NCBI GenBank assembly: GCA_031270665.1
Contig: JAISXD010000071.1
Span: 1-52,075, forward strand
From: Tannerellaceae bacterium
GTDB taxonomy: Bacteria > Bacteroidota > Bacteroidia > Bacteroidales > Tannerellaceae
Direction of reading: 5' to 3'
Length of the DNA: 52,075 bases
How positions within the stretch are numbered: position 1 is the stretch's first letter; each line of letters opens with the position of its first letter. The notes beneath the pieces were generated by a model. It was not told where the DNA came from. It did no database searches and saw only the letters and a list, made by a program, of their open reading frames with translations. This document shows, piece by piece, positions 44,183-52,075 of the stretch. The position numbers were made by a program, and so were the translations under genes.

Positions 44183-45163
44183 TTAAGACTCCCGGTGTAA
44201 AAGGATATGGCTTACTTCTTTTAATATGCTCAACTTCTCTTCGGGAACGCTTAAACTTGCCAGATGGCTTAACGCCTTATTATAATAATCCTTTATTTTT
44301 GCTTCAGTCATTTCTTTTAATCCTGATTCGTTATATATGCGTCTGAATGCTTCAATCTTTTCCGCCGGGTCGAATTCCTTTTTACTAAGCCATTGGTGGA
44401 GTTCCCTTTGTTGTCCGGGTGTCGCTTTCCTTAAAGCGTTTATAAGCAAAAATGTTTTTTTATTACATACAATATCTCCTCCTATGTTTTTACCGAATAT
44501 GCAGGGGTCTCCATAAACATCCAATAAATCGTCTTTTAACTGAAAGGCCAATCCTATGTTGAGGCCATATTGATAGAGATGCGCTGCATCGTTTGGCGAT
44601 GCGCCTCCTGTGATTGCTCCCATTTTTAACCCGCAGGCAAGTAATACGGCGGTTTTAAGGCGTATCATTTCAAGATATTCCGCTTCGCTGACGTCCGACC
44701 TTGATTCAAACTCCATGTCATATTGTTGGCCTCCGCAAATTTCTAAGGCAGTGGTTGTAAACAGGTCGATCAGTTCTTTTAGAAATTCCGGTTTACTGCC
44801 TGCAATTATTTTATAGGCTGCTATTACCATGGCGTCTCCCGATAATATAGCTGTATTGGCATTCCATATTTTATGAACGGTAGGATTGTTTCTCCTTTTA
44901 TCCGCCTGGTCCATTAAGTCGTCATGCAGTAGCGTGAAGTTGTGGAATACTTCGAGGCTTAGCGCCGGGGCAATCGCATCATCTATCGTATCTTTATAGA
45001 TATTGCAGGCAATTAAGGTAAGCGCCGGGCGAATCCGTTTCCCTCCTAATGAAAGAATATATTTGATGGGAGTGTATAAACTATCCGGGCGATAATTAAA
45101 ATGAAGGCAGGATACCTCCTGCTCTATGCGTTGGAGTATTTTGTCAAATGATAGCATGGACAA
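44183..45163 (-). CDS. Trans-polyprenyl diphosphate synthase
   Basis: Isoprenoid chain-elongating enzyme of 326 residues, joining isopentenyl diphosphate units. The first aspartate-rich motif is HDDLMDQADKRR, the second is LKDDLLDVYGD, with GGKRIRPALTL before and GGDIVCNKKTFLL after. It may make the farnesyl or longer quinone side-chain precursor; the chain length cannot be read with confidence. It uses products of the pathway whose ispG and ispH also lie in this window. A few bases after its end comes tatD. Confidence 0.93.
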   Translation of the reverse strand: MSMLSFDKILQRIEQEVSCLHFNYRPDSLYTPIKYILSLGGKRIRPALTLIACNIYKDTIDDAIAPALSLEVFHNFTLLHDDLMDQADKRRNNPTVHKIWNANTAILSGDAMVIAAYKIIAGSKPEFLKELIDLFTTTALEICGGQQYDMEFESRSDVSEAEYLEMIRLKTAVLLACGLKMGAITGGASPNDAAHLYQYGLNIGLAFQLKDDLLDVYGDPCIFGKNIGGDIVCNKKTFLLINALRKATPGQQRELHQWLSKKEFDPAEKIEAFRRIYNESGLKEMTEAKIKDYYNKALSHLASLSVPEEKLSILKEVSHILLHRES

Positions 45164-45179
45164 TTGAAATTAAAGCAAA

Positions 45180-45207
45180 AAAGGCTGCCTGTTTCAGAGC
45201 AGCCTTT
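45180..45207 (-). terminator. Intrinsic terminator after tonB
   Basis: On the minus strand AAAGGCTGC and GCAGCCTTT form a nine-pair stem followed by a T-run. It lies between the tonB stop and the prenyl synthase start, separating the two transcripts. Confidence 0.85.
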
Positions 45208-45227
45208 AAGAATACGATGAAATGAGT

Positions 45228-45917
45228 TTACTGTAATCTGAACGTAACAGGTACCGTGTATTTTACACGAACCGGTTTACCTCTTTGTTTACCGGGGATC
45301 CACTTCGGCATGGTGTTTATCACACGAAGCGCTTCTTTATCCAAAGAAGGGTCTACGCCGCGGAGTATTTCGGCGTCTACTACAGAACCGTCACGGTTGA
45401 CAACAAAGGCACAGGTTACACGCCCTTGAATACCATTTTCCTGTGCAATGACAGGGTATTTGATTGAACGGCTGAGAAACGACAGCAATTCGCCATCTCC
45501 TCCGGGGAACCGGGGCATCTCTTCTACCACAGTAAAGATTTGTTGTGAGGATTCTTCTTCCTCTTCTACCACGGCGGGAGCTACATAGGTTTGAACCTGA
45601 GCTTCCATCTGATTGTCTTCGGAGGATATAATTTCCTGTTGTTCAAGGACGACATTGTCTTCTACAACGTTCAATACTTCCGAAGCTACCGGCGCCGGAG
45701 GGGGGGGTGGGGGAGGAGGGGCGTCTTCCGGCCTTGTGATCTCTATTTCTTCTTCGGCAATAACGTCAGCAATGGCGTCAGATGTTGCTACTAACACATC
45801 ATAGGTTCCCCATTCGAAACCAACGAACATGACAGCAAGGCCAATCACCATCCCCATAAGGAGGCTTAACCCTTTGCTTCCTTCCAAGTCTGCTTTTTTC
45901 GTTTTTTTAATTTCCAT
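45228..45917 (-). CDS. tonB: TonB-family energy transducer
   Basis: Periplasm-spanning protein of 229 residues that carries energy from ExbB/ExbD to outer-membrane receptors. It has a cytoplasmic N-terminus (MEIKKTKKADLEGSKG), one membrane segment (SLLMGMVIGLAVMFVGFEWG), an acidic and proline-rich spacer (PEDAPPPPPPPPAPVASE) and a C-terminal TonB domain (FPGGDGELLSFLSRSIKYP, GRVTCAFVVNRDGSVVDAEI, KPVRVKYTVPVTFRL). The proline run is encoded by a tract of eight consecutive G on the plus strand, which could be slippage-prone. It lies close to the exbB/exbD genes but is separately transcribed. Confidence 0.95.
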   Translation of the reverse strand: MEIKKTKKADLEGSKGLSLLMGMVIGLAVMFVGFEWGTYDVLVATSDAIADVIAEEEIEITRPEDAPPPPPPPPAPVASEVLNVVEDNVVLEQQEIISSEDNQMEAQVQTYVAPAVVEEEEESSQQIFTVVEEMPRFPGGDGELLSFLSRSIKYPVIAQENGIQGRVTCAFVVNRDGSVVDAEILRGVDPSLDKEALRVINTMPKWIPGKQRGKPVRVKYTVPVTFRLQ

Positions 45918-46140
45918 ACGTTTTTATTCTAATTTATGTGTTTCTCTATACGGCAAAAATACGATTTTTTTATATATCATTCGCAAAACAGGAAAATACT
46001 TCGGTTTTTTTTTACTTTTTTTTGTGCGAAAGCAAATTTTGAGGGCCGGATATACCTTTTCTCCGTTTTTTCCGTTGTGTAAATGGTTGCTGTTATTTTT
46101 AATAGAGCGGCATAAAGTAAATACTTTTTTTGAATGGATG

Positions 46141-46148
46141 TATCTTTG
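46141..46148 (+). promoter_or_regulatory. Putative -7 box of porQ-cmk-ispH
   Basis: TATCTTTG matches TAnnTTTG. Its position, 22 bases before the ATG at 46171, makes the upstream ATG at 46150 an unlikely start. The -33 region is T-rich but has no clear TTTG at the right distance. Confidence 0.5.
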
Positions 46149-46170
46149 AATGTTTTTTGTGAAAAATAAG

Positions 46171-47124
46171 ATGAAGAATCTACGTTATGTACTCTTCCTG
46201 CTGCTTGCCGCTCCTATTGCAATAGCCCAGAATGGCGAAGAAGTTTTTACTTTTTTGCGCTATCCTTCTTCTGCAAGGGTTAATGCGCTGGGGGGAAATA
46301 CGGTTTCCCTTGTAGAGAGAGACCCGTCGCTTGCTTTTCATAATCCGGCATTATTGGGTGCCGAGATGGATAAGATGGTTAACCTTAATTATATGAATTT
46401 TATTTCCGATATTAATGTAGGAAACGCCTTGTTTGCCAGAGCTATCGGAGAAAAGGGCGCATGGGGGACAGGCGCCAGTTTTATCAGTTATGGGAACTTC
46501 AAACAAACGACGGAAGAGAATCTAGCGACAGGCGATTTCTCCGTAAAAGATATAGCTATACATGCGTTTTATTCGGGAAACTTGTCTGAGCGATGGCGGG
46601 GCGGGCTTTCACTGAAGTTCCTGTATGCCTCGCTGGAAAGTTATACTTCGTTAGGATTGGCTGTAGACGCCGGTTTAAGTTATTACAATTCCGAAAAGGA
46701 TCTCTCTTTTGGGATCGCCTTGAAAAATATCGGCGCACAATTAAAAGCGTATGATGAGAAGCGCTATAAAATGCCTTGGGATATACAACTTGGCATGAGT
46801 AAGAAACTGGCGCACGCCCCTTTTCGTTTTTCTCTCACGGGGATGTATCTTACGGATTTTTCTTTTAAAACATTTACGAAGCATTGGGTTTTGGGGCTGG
46901 ATTTTGTGCCGTCGGATAATTTTTGGGCAGGGATTGGTTTTAATCCTAAGACAATGTTGGATATGAAGTTGCAAGTGGGTGGTAATACATTGTCCGGTTT
47001 TTCGGCCGGGGCGGGAATTTCTGTTAAAATGTTTGACGTGGGAGTTTCTGTGGCTAAATACCATCCGTCGGCCTTGTCTTTAATGGTGAGCGTATCTACT
47101 ACCCTGAGCGATTTTAAACCGTAA
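46171..47124 (+). CDS. porQ: Type IX secretion system protein PorQ
   Basis: Outer-membrane beta-barrel protein of the type IX secretion system, 317 residues from this start (MKNLRYVLFLLLAAPIAIAQ, a signal peptide). It shows typical PorQ/PorV-like barrel sequence: FLRYPSSARVNALGGNTVSL, FHNPALLGAEMDKMVNLNYM, and the closing strands FDVG-like (MFDVGVSVAKYHPSALSLMV). In Porphyromonas and relatives PorQ is part of the attachment complex with PorU, PorV and PorZ, and its gene sits with cmk and ispH as here. The C-terminal fragment at the right edge of the window may be a substrate type for such a system. Confidence 0.88.
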   Translation: MKNLRYVLFLLLAAPIAIAQNGEEVFTFLRYPSSARVNALGGNTVSLVERDPSLAFHNPALLGAEMDKMVNLNYMNFISDINVGNALFARAIGEKGAWGTGASFISYGNFKQTTEENLATGDFSVKDIAIHAFYSGNLSERWRGGLSLKFLYASLESYTSLGLAVDAGLSYYNSEKDLSFGIALKNIGAQLKAYDEKRYKMPWDIQLGMSKKLAHAPFRFSLTGMYLTDFSFKTFTKHWVLGLDFVPSDNFWAGIGFNPKTMLDMKLQVGGNTLSGFSAGAGISVKMFDVGVSVAKYHPSALSLMVSVSTTLSDFKP

Positions 47125-47142
47125 ATAGAACAGTTGTTGCAT

Positions 47143-47832
47143 ATGAAAAAAATTGTAATTGCGATAGATGGCTTTTCTTCGAGTGGGAAAAGTACGATGG
47201 CGAAGGATTTGGCAAAAGAGATTGGCTATACATATATAGATACGGGAGCCATGTACCGTGCGGTAACGCTCTACTGCATACAGCATAAATTAATTGAAGA
47301 TGGCGGAATTGATGAAAAAGCGTTGCAGGAAAGCCTTTCGGATATACGGCTAACATTTCAATTAAACAAGGATACCGGCAGACCGGATACCTATCTTAAC
47401 GGAGTAAATGTAGAGAAAGAAATCCGGAGTATGGAAGTGGCTGGCTGGGTGAGCTCCGTGGCCGCTTTAGGGTTTGTCCGGCGGGAATTGGTTGCCAAAC
47501 AGCAGGAAATGGGAAGGGCGAAGGGGATCGTTATGGACGGACGGGATATTGGGACGGTTGTTTTCCCCGACGCGGAGTTGAAGATATTCGTTATCGCCAG
47601 CCCCGAAGTACGCGCCGAACGCCGGGTGGCAGAATTGATTGCTAAAGGCGAAGAGGTTTCTTATGAAGAGGTTCTCGAAAATGTAAAAAAACGGGATTAT
47701 ATCGACTCCACCCGTGAAGAAAGCCCCTTGCGGCAAGCTGGAGATGCTTTGGTGTTGGATAATTCGTATATAAGTATTCCCGATCAGAGAAAATGGCTGT
47801 TGGAGCAATACTACCGGGTAGTAAACACATGA
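47143..47832 (+). CDS. cmk: Cytidylate kinase
   Basis: Phosphorylates CMP and dCMP in nucleotide salvage. From this start ([18 protein letters not shown]) it has 229 residues, with the P-loop GFSSSGKS, the CMP-binding [14 protein letters not shown] and [18 protein letters not shown], and the lid region around [14 protein letters not shown]. The ATG at 47134 would add three residues; the start used aligns better with family N-termini. Its stop overlaps the ispH start. Confidence 0.96.
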   Translation: MKKIVIAIDGFSSSGKSTMAKDLAKEIGYTYIDTGAMYRAVTLYCIQHKLIEDGGIDEKALQESLSDIRLTFQLNKDTGRPDTYLNGVNVEKEIRSMEVAGWVSSVAALGFVRRELVAKQQEMGRAKGIVMDGRDIGTVVFPDAELKIFVIASPEVRAERRVAELIAKGEEVSYEEVLENVKKRDYIDSTREESPLRQAGDALVLDNSYISIPDQRKWLLEQYYRVVNT

Positions 47833-48707
47833 TAAAAGTAGAAATAGACAGCGGATCGGGCTTTTGTTTTGGCGTAGTGAATGCGATTCAGAGCGCCGAA
47901 CGCGAGCTTAACCGTACAAACAGTTTGTATTGCCTGGGCGATATTGTACATAACAGCCTGGAAGTAGAACGGTTGGAAATCTTAGGATTGCATACAATCG
48001 AGCATGGAGAACTGGAGCTGTTGAAAGATAAAACCGTCTTGCTGCGTGCACACGGCGAGCCTCCTTCTACCTACGAAACAGCCCGGAAGAACCGGATTAA
48101 AATAATAGACGCCACATGCCCTGTTGTACTGCGTTTGCAACAAAAAATCCATAAATGCTACCAGGAATCGAAGGAAACAAATGCGCAATTGGTCATTTAT
48201 GGAAAGAAAGGACATGCCGAGGTGAATGGATTGGTTGGCCAAACGGACGGGACAGCCATTGTGATTGAAAAAATGGAAGATTTGGATAAGCTTGATTTCT
48301 CGCGGGATATTATTTTATTTTCGCAAACAACCAAATCATTGGATGGCTTACGTGAAATCGAACAACTGATTCGTGAAAGAATATCTCCCGCCGTTCAGTT
48401 CAACTCATTCGATACCGTTTGCCGTCAGGTAGCCAACCGCCTTCCGGGGATAAAAAAGTTTGCCTCTGCGCATGATTGGGTTTATTTTGTAGCCGGCGAA
48501 AAAAGCTCAAACGGTAAGATGCTGTTTGAAGAATGCCTGAAAGCAAATCCGGATTCGGTTTTTATATCCAATGCCCGGGAAATAACAGAACCCTTACCGC
48601 CTCACGTAAAAAACGTAGGCGTCTGCGGCGCCACCTCCACCCCCAAATGGCTGATGGAAGAAGTAGCCGTCCGCATCGGAGAAATAAATAACCGGCCAGA
48701 AGCGTGA
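47829..48707 (+). CDS. ispH: 4-hydroxy-3-methylbut-2-enyl diphosphate reductase
   Basis: Last enzyme of the MEP pathway, reducing HMBPP to IPP and DMAPP. The 292 residues contain the three iron-sulfur Cys motifs ([30 protein letters not shown]), the HSLEVERL-like [12 protein letters not shown], and [11 protein letters not shown] with its substrate-binding His. ATG at 47829 overlaps the cmk TGA (ATGA); the ATG at 47793 would start inside cmk and is unlikely. It supplies the prenyl synthase encoded about 3 kb upstream and uses the product of ispG. Confidence 0.96.
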   Translation: MIKVEIDSGSGFCFGVVNAIQSAERELNRTNSLYCLGDIVHNSLEVERLEILGLHTIEHGELELLKDKTVLLRAHGEPPSTYETARKNRIKIIDATCPVVLRLQQKIHKCYQESKETNAQLVIYGKKGHAEVNGLVGQTDGTAIVIEKMEDLDKLDFSRDIILFSQTTKSLDGLREIEQLIRERISPAVQFNSFDTVCRQVANRLPGIKKFASAHDWVYFVAGEKSSNGKMLFEECLKANPDSVFISNAREITEPLPPHVKNVGVCGATSTPKWLMEEVAVRIGEINNRPEA

Positions 48708-48744
48708 TACATTAGTGGTGATCGGGAAAAATAATACAGCTTTT

Positions 48745-49215
48745 CTACCGGTGATGGTAAGGCTCATGATGGATGATTGTGCAGGCGCGATAGAGTTGTT
48801 CGGTAAAGAGTAAGCGGATCATTTGATGGGAAAAAGTCATTTTGCTTAATGATACCTTTTCCGGAGCCGTTTGGTATATGGCTTCTCCAAAACCATACGG
48901 GCCGCCTGTGATAAAAACAAGCCGCCGTACGGAATGTGTTTTTTTCTCTAAGTAGGTGGCGAATTGTACGGAGGTAAACTCTTTGCCTTTTTCATCTAAA
49001 AGGACGCAACAGTCTCCCGGTTGGAGGTTTTTCAGGATTGCCTCACCTTCTTTGTCCTTTTGTTGCACTTCGGATAAGTTTTTTGCGTTTTTGACGTCGG
49101 ACAACGTTATTATTTCGAAGGGGAAATAATGCGTAATCCGGCTGCAATAATCCCTGATAGCCTCTTTCAGCCAAGGGTTGTCTGTTTTTCCTATAACCAA
49201 TAAAACGATCTTCAT
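48745..49215 (-). CDS. rlmH: 23S rRNA (pseudouridine1915-N3)-methyltransferase
   Basis: SPOUT-fold methyltransferase of 156 residues modifying helix 69 of 23S rRNA. The family C-terminal motif FITGGPYGFGEAIYQTA, followed by LSKMTFSHQMIRLLFTEQLY and the end HHEPYHH, is fully present, as is LLDEKGKEFTS. It converges on ispH and is divergent from the DUF4783 gene. Confidence 0.96.
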   Translation of the reverse strand: MKIVLLVIGKTDNPWLKEAIRDYCSRITHYFPFEIITLSDVKNAKNLSEVQQKDKEGEAILKNLQPGDCCVLLDEKGKEFTSVQFATYLEKKTHSVRRLVFITGGPYGFGEAIYQTAPEKVSLSKMTFSHQMIRLLFTEQLYRACTIIHHEPYHHR

Positions 49216-49309
49216 TTACCGGGCAAATTCAAATTTAACGTTGTTATGTTGCTAAAGTAGTAATTTTTGCCCACCTTTGTTAATCATTTATTAAAAAATA
49301 AGGGAGATT

Positions 49310-49681
49310 ATGAAACGATTAATCATTATTCTTACGTTGGTATTCTCGTTCTTATCCGTACGTGCTGCTGATATTACCCCTATATCCAATGCTTTTAAAT
49401 CCGGAAATGCGTCTTCGCTTACCTCTTCTATGGATAGCCAGGTAGATATGGCCGTTCCCGGTTCTTCAAAGAAATGTGACGGGGCTGACGCTGTTGCAAT
49501 GCTGAATACTTTTTTCGGGACGAATAAACCAAGCGGTTTTTTCGTAGTGCATAATGCCGATAAAAAAGATACCGGTTTTCTTGTCGGCAAACTACCCACA
49601 TCCAAAGGAGAGTTCCGGGTGAATGTTACGTACAAGCTGAATGGTGATAAGGTGGTAATACAATCAATAAGAATAGAATAG
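49310..49681 (+). CDS. DUF4783-family exported protein
   Basis: Small exported protein of 123 residues with signal peptide (KRLIIILTLVFSFLSVRAAD) and a cone-like NTF2-type fold common to DUF4783 (ISNAFKSGNASSLTSSM, GADAVAMLNTFFGTNK, GKLPTSKGEFRVNVTYKLNG). The function is unknown. It ends in a TAG within a five-copy GAATA repeat, 17 bases before nadC, with which it is probably co-transcribed. Confidence 0.85.
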   Translation: MKRLIIILTLVFSFLSVRAADITPISNAFKSGNASSLTSSMDSQVDMAVPGSSKKCDGADAVAMLNTFFGTNKPSGFFVVHNADKKDTGFLVGKLPTSKGEFRVNVTYKLNGDKVVIQSIRIE

Positions 49682-49695
49682 AATAGAATAGAATA
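49671..49695 (+). repeat. GAATA pentanucleotide repeat, five copies
   Basis: Five perfect GAATA units span the last residues and stop codon of the DUF4783 gene and end four bases before the nadC ATG. Slippage would change the C-terminus or the stop of the first gene and the spacing before nadC. Confidence 0.9.
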
Positions 49696-49698
49696 CGC

Positions 49699-50538
49699 AT
49701 GGATCAATTAATAAGCGAACTGATTGAACTGGCCTTTGCCGAAGATATAGGCGATGGCGACCATACAACGTTGTGCTGCATCCCTTCTACTGCCCGGGGA
49801 AAGAGCCGGTTGATTATAAAAGAGGCCGGCGTTATAGCCGGCGTTGAAATGGCCAAACGTATTTTTTATCATTTTGACCCGGATTTGAAAGTAGACGTAT
49901 TTATACAAGATGGTTCGGAGGTGAAGAAGGGCGATATTGCTTTTACGGTTGAAGGAAAAGTGCAATCCTTGCTGCAAACGGAACGTTTGGTGCTGAATGT
50001 GATGCAGCGGATGAGTGGTATCGCTACGGTTACACGTAAATATGTTAAAGCCTTGGAAGGAACGCATACAAAGGTTTTAGATACCCGCAAAACAACGCCG
50101 GGAATGCGTTTGATGGAAAAAGAAGCTGTGAAGTCCGGAGGTGGCGCGAATCACCGTATCGGCTTGTTTGATATGATATTATTAAAAGATAACCATGTTG
50201 ATTTTGCCGGCGGTATAGAGCAGGCTATTACCCGTGCCAGGCATTATTTAAAGGAAAAAGGCAAAGACCTCAGGATAGAAATAGAAGTCCGTAATTTTGA
50301 CGAGTTAGCCCAGGCGCTGAATACAGGCGGCATAGATCGTATTATGTTAGACAATTTCAGCGTAGAAGATACAAGAGAGGCCGTCCGGCGCATCAACGGA
50401 CGCTACGAAACCGAATCTTCCGGTGGAATCACCTTTGATACATTGCGCGCATATGCAGAAACCGGCGTAGATTATATCTCCGTAGGCGCCCTCACCCATT
50501 CCGTAAAAAGCCTTGATATGAGCCTGAAAGCCGTTTGA
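49699..50538 (+). CDS. nadC: Nicotinate-nucleotide pyrophosphorylase (quinolinate phosphoribosyltransferase)
   Basis: NAD synthesis enzyme that joins quinolinate and PRPP to nicotinate mononucleotide. The 279 residues have FAEDIGDGDHTTLCCIP at the N-terminus, LNVMQRMSGIATVTRKYV, the substrate-binding DTRKTTPGMRLMEKEAV and GGGANHRIGLFDMILLKDNH, and IEIEVRNFDEL. nadA and nadB are not in the window. Confidence 0.97.
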   Translation: MDQLISELIELAFAEDIGDGDHTTLCCIPSTARGKSRLIIKEAGVIAGVEMAKRIFYHFDPDLKVDVFIQDGSEVKKGDIAFTVEGKVQSLLQTERLVLNVMQRMSGIATVTRKYVKALEGTHTKVLDTRKTTPGMRLMEKEAVKSGGGANHRIGLFDMILLKDNHVDFAGGIEQAITRARHYLKEKGKDLRIEIEVRNFDELAQALNTGGIDRIMLDNFSVEDTREAVRRINGRYETESSGGITFDTLRAYAETGVDYISVGALTHSVKSLDMSLKAV

Positions 50539-50552
50539 TTTAGTCTGGAAAG

Positions 50553-51761
50553 TCAAAACCGGTACTGTATCCTTATGGTTACTACATTGTCTTTTCTGTC
50601 GGTTTCGTATCCTTTGATGAGGGAGCTTTTTTCATTGTTGTTTATTTCGTAACAGGCTTGCAGGCGGATGTGCTTGCTGTAGCGGTATAGGGCGCTTAAG
50701 CCAATGGCGGTTTGGGATAGATCGGTTCGGGTTGTATGGCTTTCCGGGGCGCCTGCCTCATTTCCTTTTACTTTTGTGTTGGGGTTGTATGAATCATACT
50801 TCAAGACAATAGAGAAAGGAGATTGCCCGATGTCTTGTATGATGTAGAAAAAATAACCGAAGAAAGGGCGTTTATACAAAGCGTTGGCAGGGATATTTTC
50901 GGGGCGGCTGCTATAATTGGGGCTTTTGCTGCTGCCTGCTGTACCGGGTTGGACGCCGAATAATCCTTCCGCCCGTAAGGTGGTTGTCCCCATTGAACTA
51001 TACAGGCTAAGTTGCCCGTCGAAACCCATATACTCGCGTTTCATAAAGGAGCCGGTTTTTTCTTTCTCTATTCTTACAAAACGGTTGTTGCGCATCTCAT
51101 AGGCTTCTGTTGTAGGATTGTATACGCTTCCATTATAATAGGAAATGCCCAATCCCCATTTTCCCCGGTTTTTAATCTCCTTTTCAGCCCCTATGCGCCC
51201 GATAAAGTCTTTTCTGTTATCCGTTTCACGATTGATACTGTTGCCGGCGAAAACCCCGGCATCCAAGCGAAGGAAGTTCAACGGGCTCGAAGCATTTGCC
51301 CGCAAGCTAAGCATAGCGCCCAAATCGCGTTCGTCCGGGAAAAAGTATTGTATAATAGTGGCTCGTTCCGGCGATTCGAGAGCAGTTGAAGAGTAAGAGA
51401 TTTCATGTCCGAAAGGGCGGTTGAACAGGCCCGTCATCAACCGGCTCCGTTTGCTCCAGGGATCTTTTATCCCTATATATAAATCACGAAAACTAACACC
51501 TTTATCATTCGCTTCTATCTGTACGGCGCCTGTTCCGATACCATCGTTATATTCTGCTTTTACACGTCCCCGGCGGATACCGGTACGGTTAAACCCTTTA
51601 TCCGGATTTTCATTCGTATCGCCAACTTTCAGCGAAGCATCCGGTTGCCCATATTGATATTGCCCCTGGATATAAGACGATATGTTTAGCGCTTGCTGGG
51701 CCTGCAGCCAGGAAAAAAAAGACGAAATACAGAGCATAAATACAAGTTGGAAAATTTTCAT
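50553..51761 (-). CDS. Phosphate-selective porin O/P-like outer-membrane protein
   Basis: Outer-membrane porin of 402 residues from this start (MKIFQLVFMLCISSFFSWLQ, a signal peptide ending near LQAQ). The barrel has a GFNRTGIRRGRVKAEYND segment, FRDLYIGIKDPWSKRSRLMT, FNRPFGHEISYSSTALESPE and a C-terminal strand ending in Phe (RIQYRF), as in OprO/OprP-like porins of Bacteroidetes. Phosphate specificity cannot be shown. The frame extends upstream to 51821 but the added residues do not fit a signal peptide. Confidence 0.85.
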   Translation of the reverse strand: MKIFQLVFMLCISSFFSWLQAQQALNISSYIQGQYQYGQPDASLKVGDTNENPDKGFNRTGIRRGRVKAEYNDGIGTGAVQIEANDKGVSFRDLYIGIKDPWSKRSRLMTGLFNRPFGHEISYSSTALESPERATIIQYFFPDERDLGAMLSLRANASSPLNFLRLDAGVFAGNSINRETDNRKDFIGRIGAEKEIKNRGKWGLGISYYNGSVYNPTTEAYEMRNNRFVRIEKEKTGSFMKREYMGFDGQLSLYSSMGTTTLRAEGLFGVQPGTAGSSKSPNYSSRPENIPANALYKRPFFGYFFYIIQDIGQSPFSIVLKYDSYNPNTKVKGNEAGAPESHTTRTDLSQTAIGLSALYRYSKHIRLQACYEINNNEKSSLIKGYETDRKDNVVTIRIQYRF

Positions 51762-51876
51762 TTGAATTGTTTTTTGTTTGTATGATATAACACGTATGAA
51801 AATATTACAAAGAAACGACACATTCGTTACACGGCAATTACGATTCTGTTACAATCTTGTTAATGTGTATCACAAT

Positions 51877-51911
51877 AAAAAAAGCCCCTTCCCAATGGGG
51901 AGGGGGCTTTT
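51877..51911. terminator. Terminator hairpin downstream of the DUF6383-type gene
   Basis: A 14-pair stem (AAAAGCCCCTTCCC with its complement, one G-U) with a three- or four-base loop and T-runs on both strands. It can end the minus-strand gene entering from the right edge. Confidence 0.88.
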
Positions 51912-51943
51912 GAGTATATTAGTTAGCCTTATGCGGATACTAA

Positions 51944-52075
51944 TTATTTAACGATTGCTTTAACAGCAGCTTCGCCGTCGATAGCTACTACTACGATACC
52001 CTTAGGTAATGCAATGGTAACATTGTCGGAAGAAACAGCCTGGTTGGCAACTGTCTGGCCTAAGATATTGCTGAT
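51944..52075 (-). CDS. C-terminal end of a DUF6383-type (T9SS-tail-like) protein, cut by the window edge
   Basis: Only the last 43 residues are present, reading to TAA at 51944: ISNILGQTVANQAVSS, VTIALPKGIVVVAIDGEA, VKAIVK. The pattern VxxxLGQTV...LPKGIVVVxIDGEAxVKAIV resembles the DUF6383 C-terminal domain seen in Parabacteroides surface proteins and, more generally, type IX sorting tails (KGIYIVxVxG). I cannot see what the rest of the protein is. Confidence 0.65.
   Translation of the reverse strand: MSNILGQTVANQAVSSDNVTIALPKGIVVVAIDGEAAVKAIVK

Overview
The window reads as a chromosomal segment of a Bacteroidales bacterium. The evidence is Bacteroidetes-type gene families (a SusC/RagA receptor with an ECF sigma factor and FecR anti-sigma factor, the long form of IspG, a PorQ type IX secretion protein, DUF3244 and DUF4783 proteins, a TPR/HTH regulator) and several upstream boxes matching the Bacteroidetes promoter (TTTG, about 19-21 bp, TAnnTTTG). 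A C-terminal fragment at the right edge resembles the DUF6383 tail common in Parabacteroides, so Tannerellaceae is my best guess; this is inference, since no 16S gene is present.

Layout. 0.2-5.3 kb: a minus-strand sigma factor / FecR / SusC signalling unit whose SusC gene is cut by an in-frame TAG. 5.4-9.6 kb: a hybrid sensor kinase and dipeptidase PepD. 9.6-14.5 kb: a tight minus-strand run rpoN - PAP2-like - gcvH - purE - ispG. 14.7-16.8 kb: an AT-rich two-gene insert (small unknown protein plus an HD phosphohydrolase with a frameshift near its 5' end). 16.8-20 kb: rsmA-mgtE and a flippase-like membrane protein. 20-27 kb: a branched-chain amino acid operon, leuA-leuC-leuD-leuA homologue-mgsA-leuB, preceded by a near-consensus promoter, a short leader peptide rich in Ile and Leu codons, and a transcription attenuator with mutually exclusive hairpins.

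27-32.2 kb is an AT-rich accessory region. After a decayed stretch with an IS630-family transposase remnant comes a minus-strand cluster: DUF3244 exported protein, stand-alone LytTR regulator, a tiny Cys/Phe/Gly-repeat peptide that looks like a ribosomally made, post-translationally modified peptide (RiPP) precursor, a LolA-like exported protein and a TonB-dependent outer-membrane receptor. The peptide gene is too short for ordinary gene calling and carries an in-frame TAA in its leader. No modification enzyme is present, and a truncated frame lies beside the IS remnant, so the cluster looks like a decaying or minimal peptide system. Next to it are a 25-bp perfect inverted repeat with a third internal copy and a membrane-tethered TPR regulator.

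33.9-52 kb is mostly housekeeping: asd, a lamin-tail exported protein, an AlbA_2/Schlafen-type regulator, an M28 peptidase with an overlapping GNAT gene, an ExbB/ExbD energising operon, tRNA-Ser(GGA), a polyprenyl synthase with tatD, tonB, then porQ-cmk-ispH, rlmH, a DUF4783 protein with nadC, an outer-membrane porin, and the tail of a DUF6383-type protein. Isoprenoid synthesis appears at three places (ispG, ispH, prenyl synthase), and TonB energisation genes (exbB, two exbD, tonB) sit close together, which fits an organism relying on TonB-dependent receptors.
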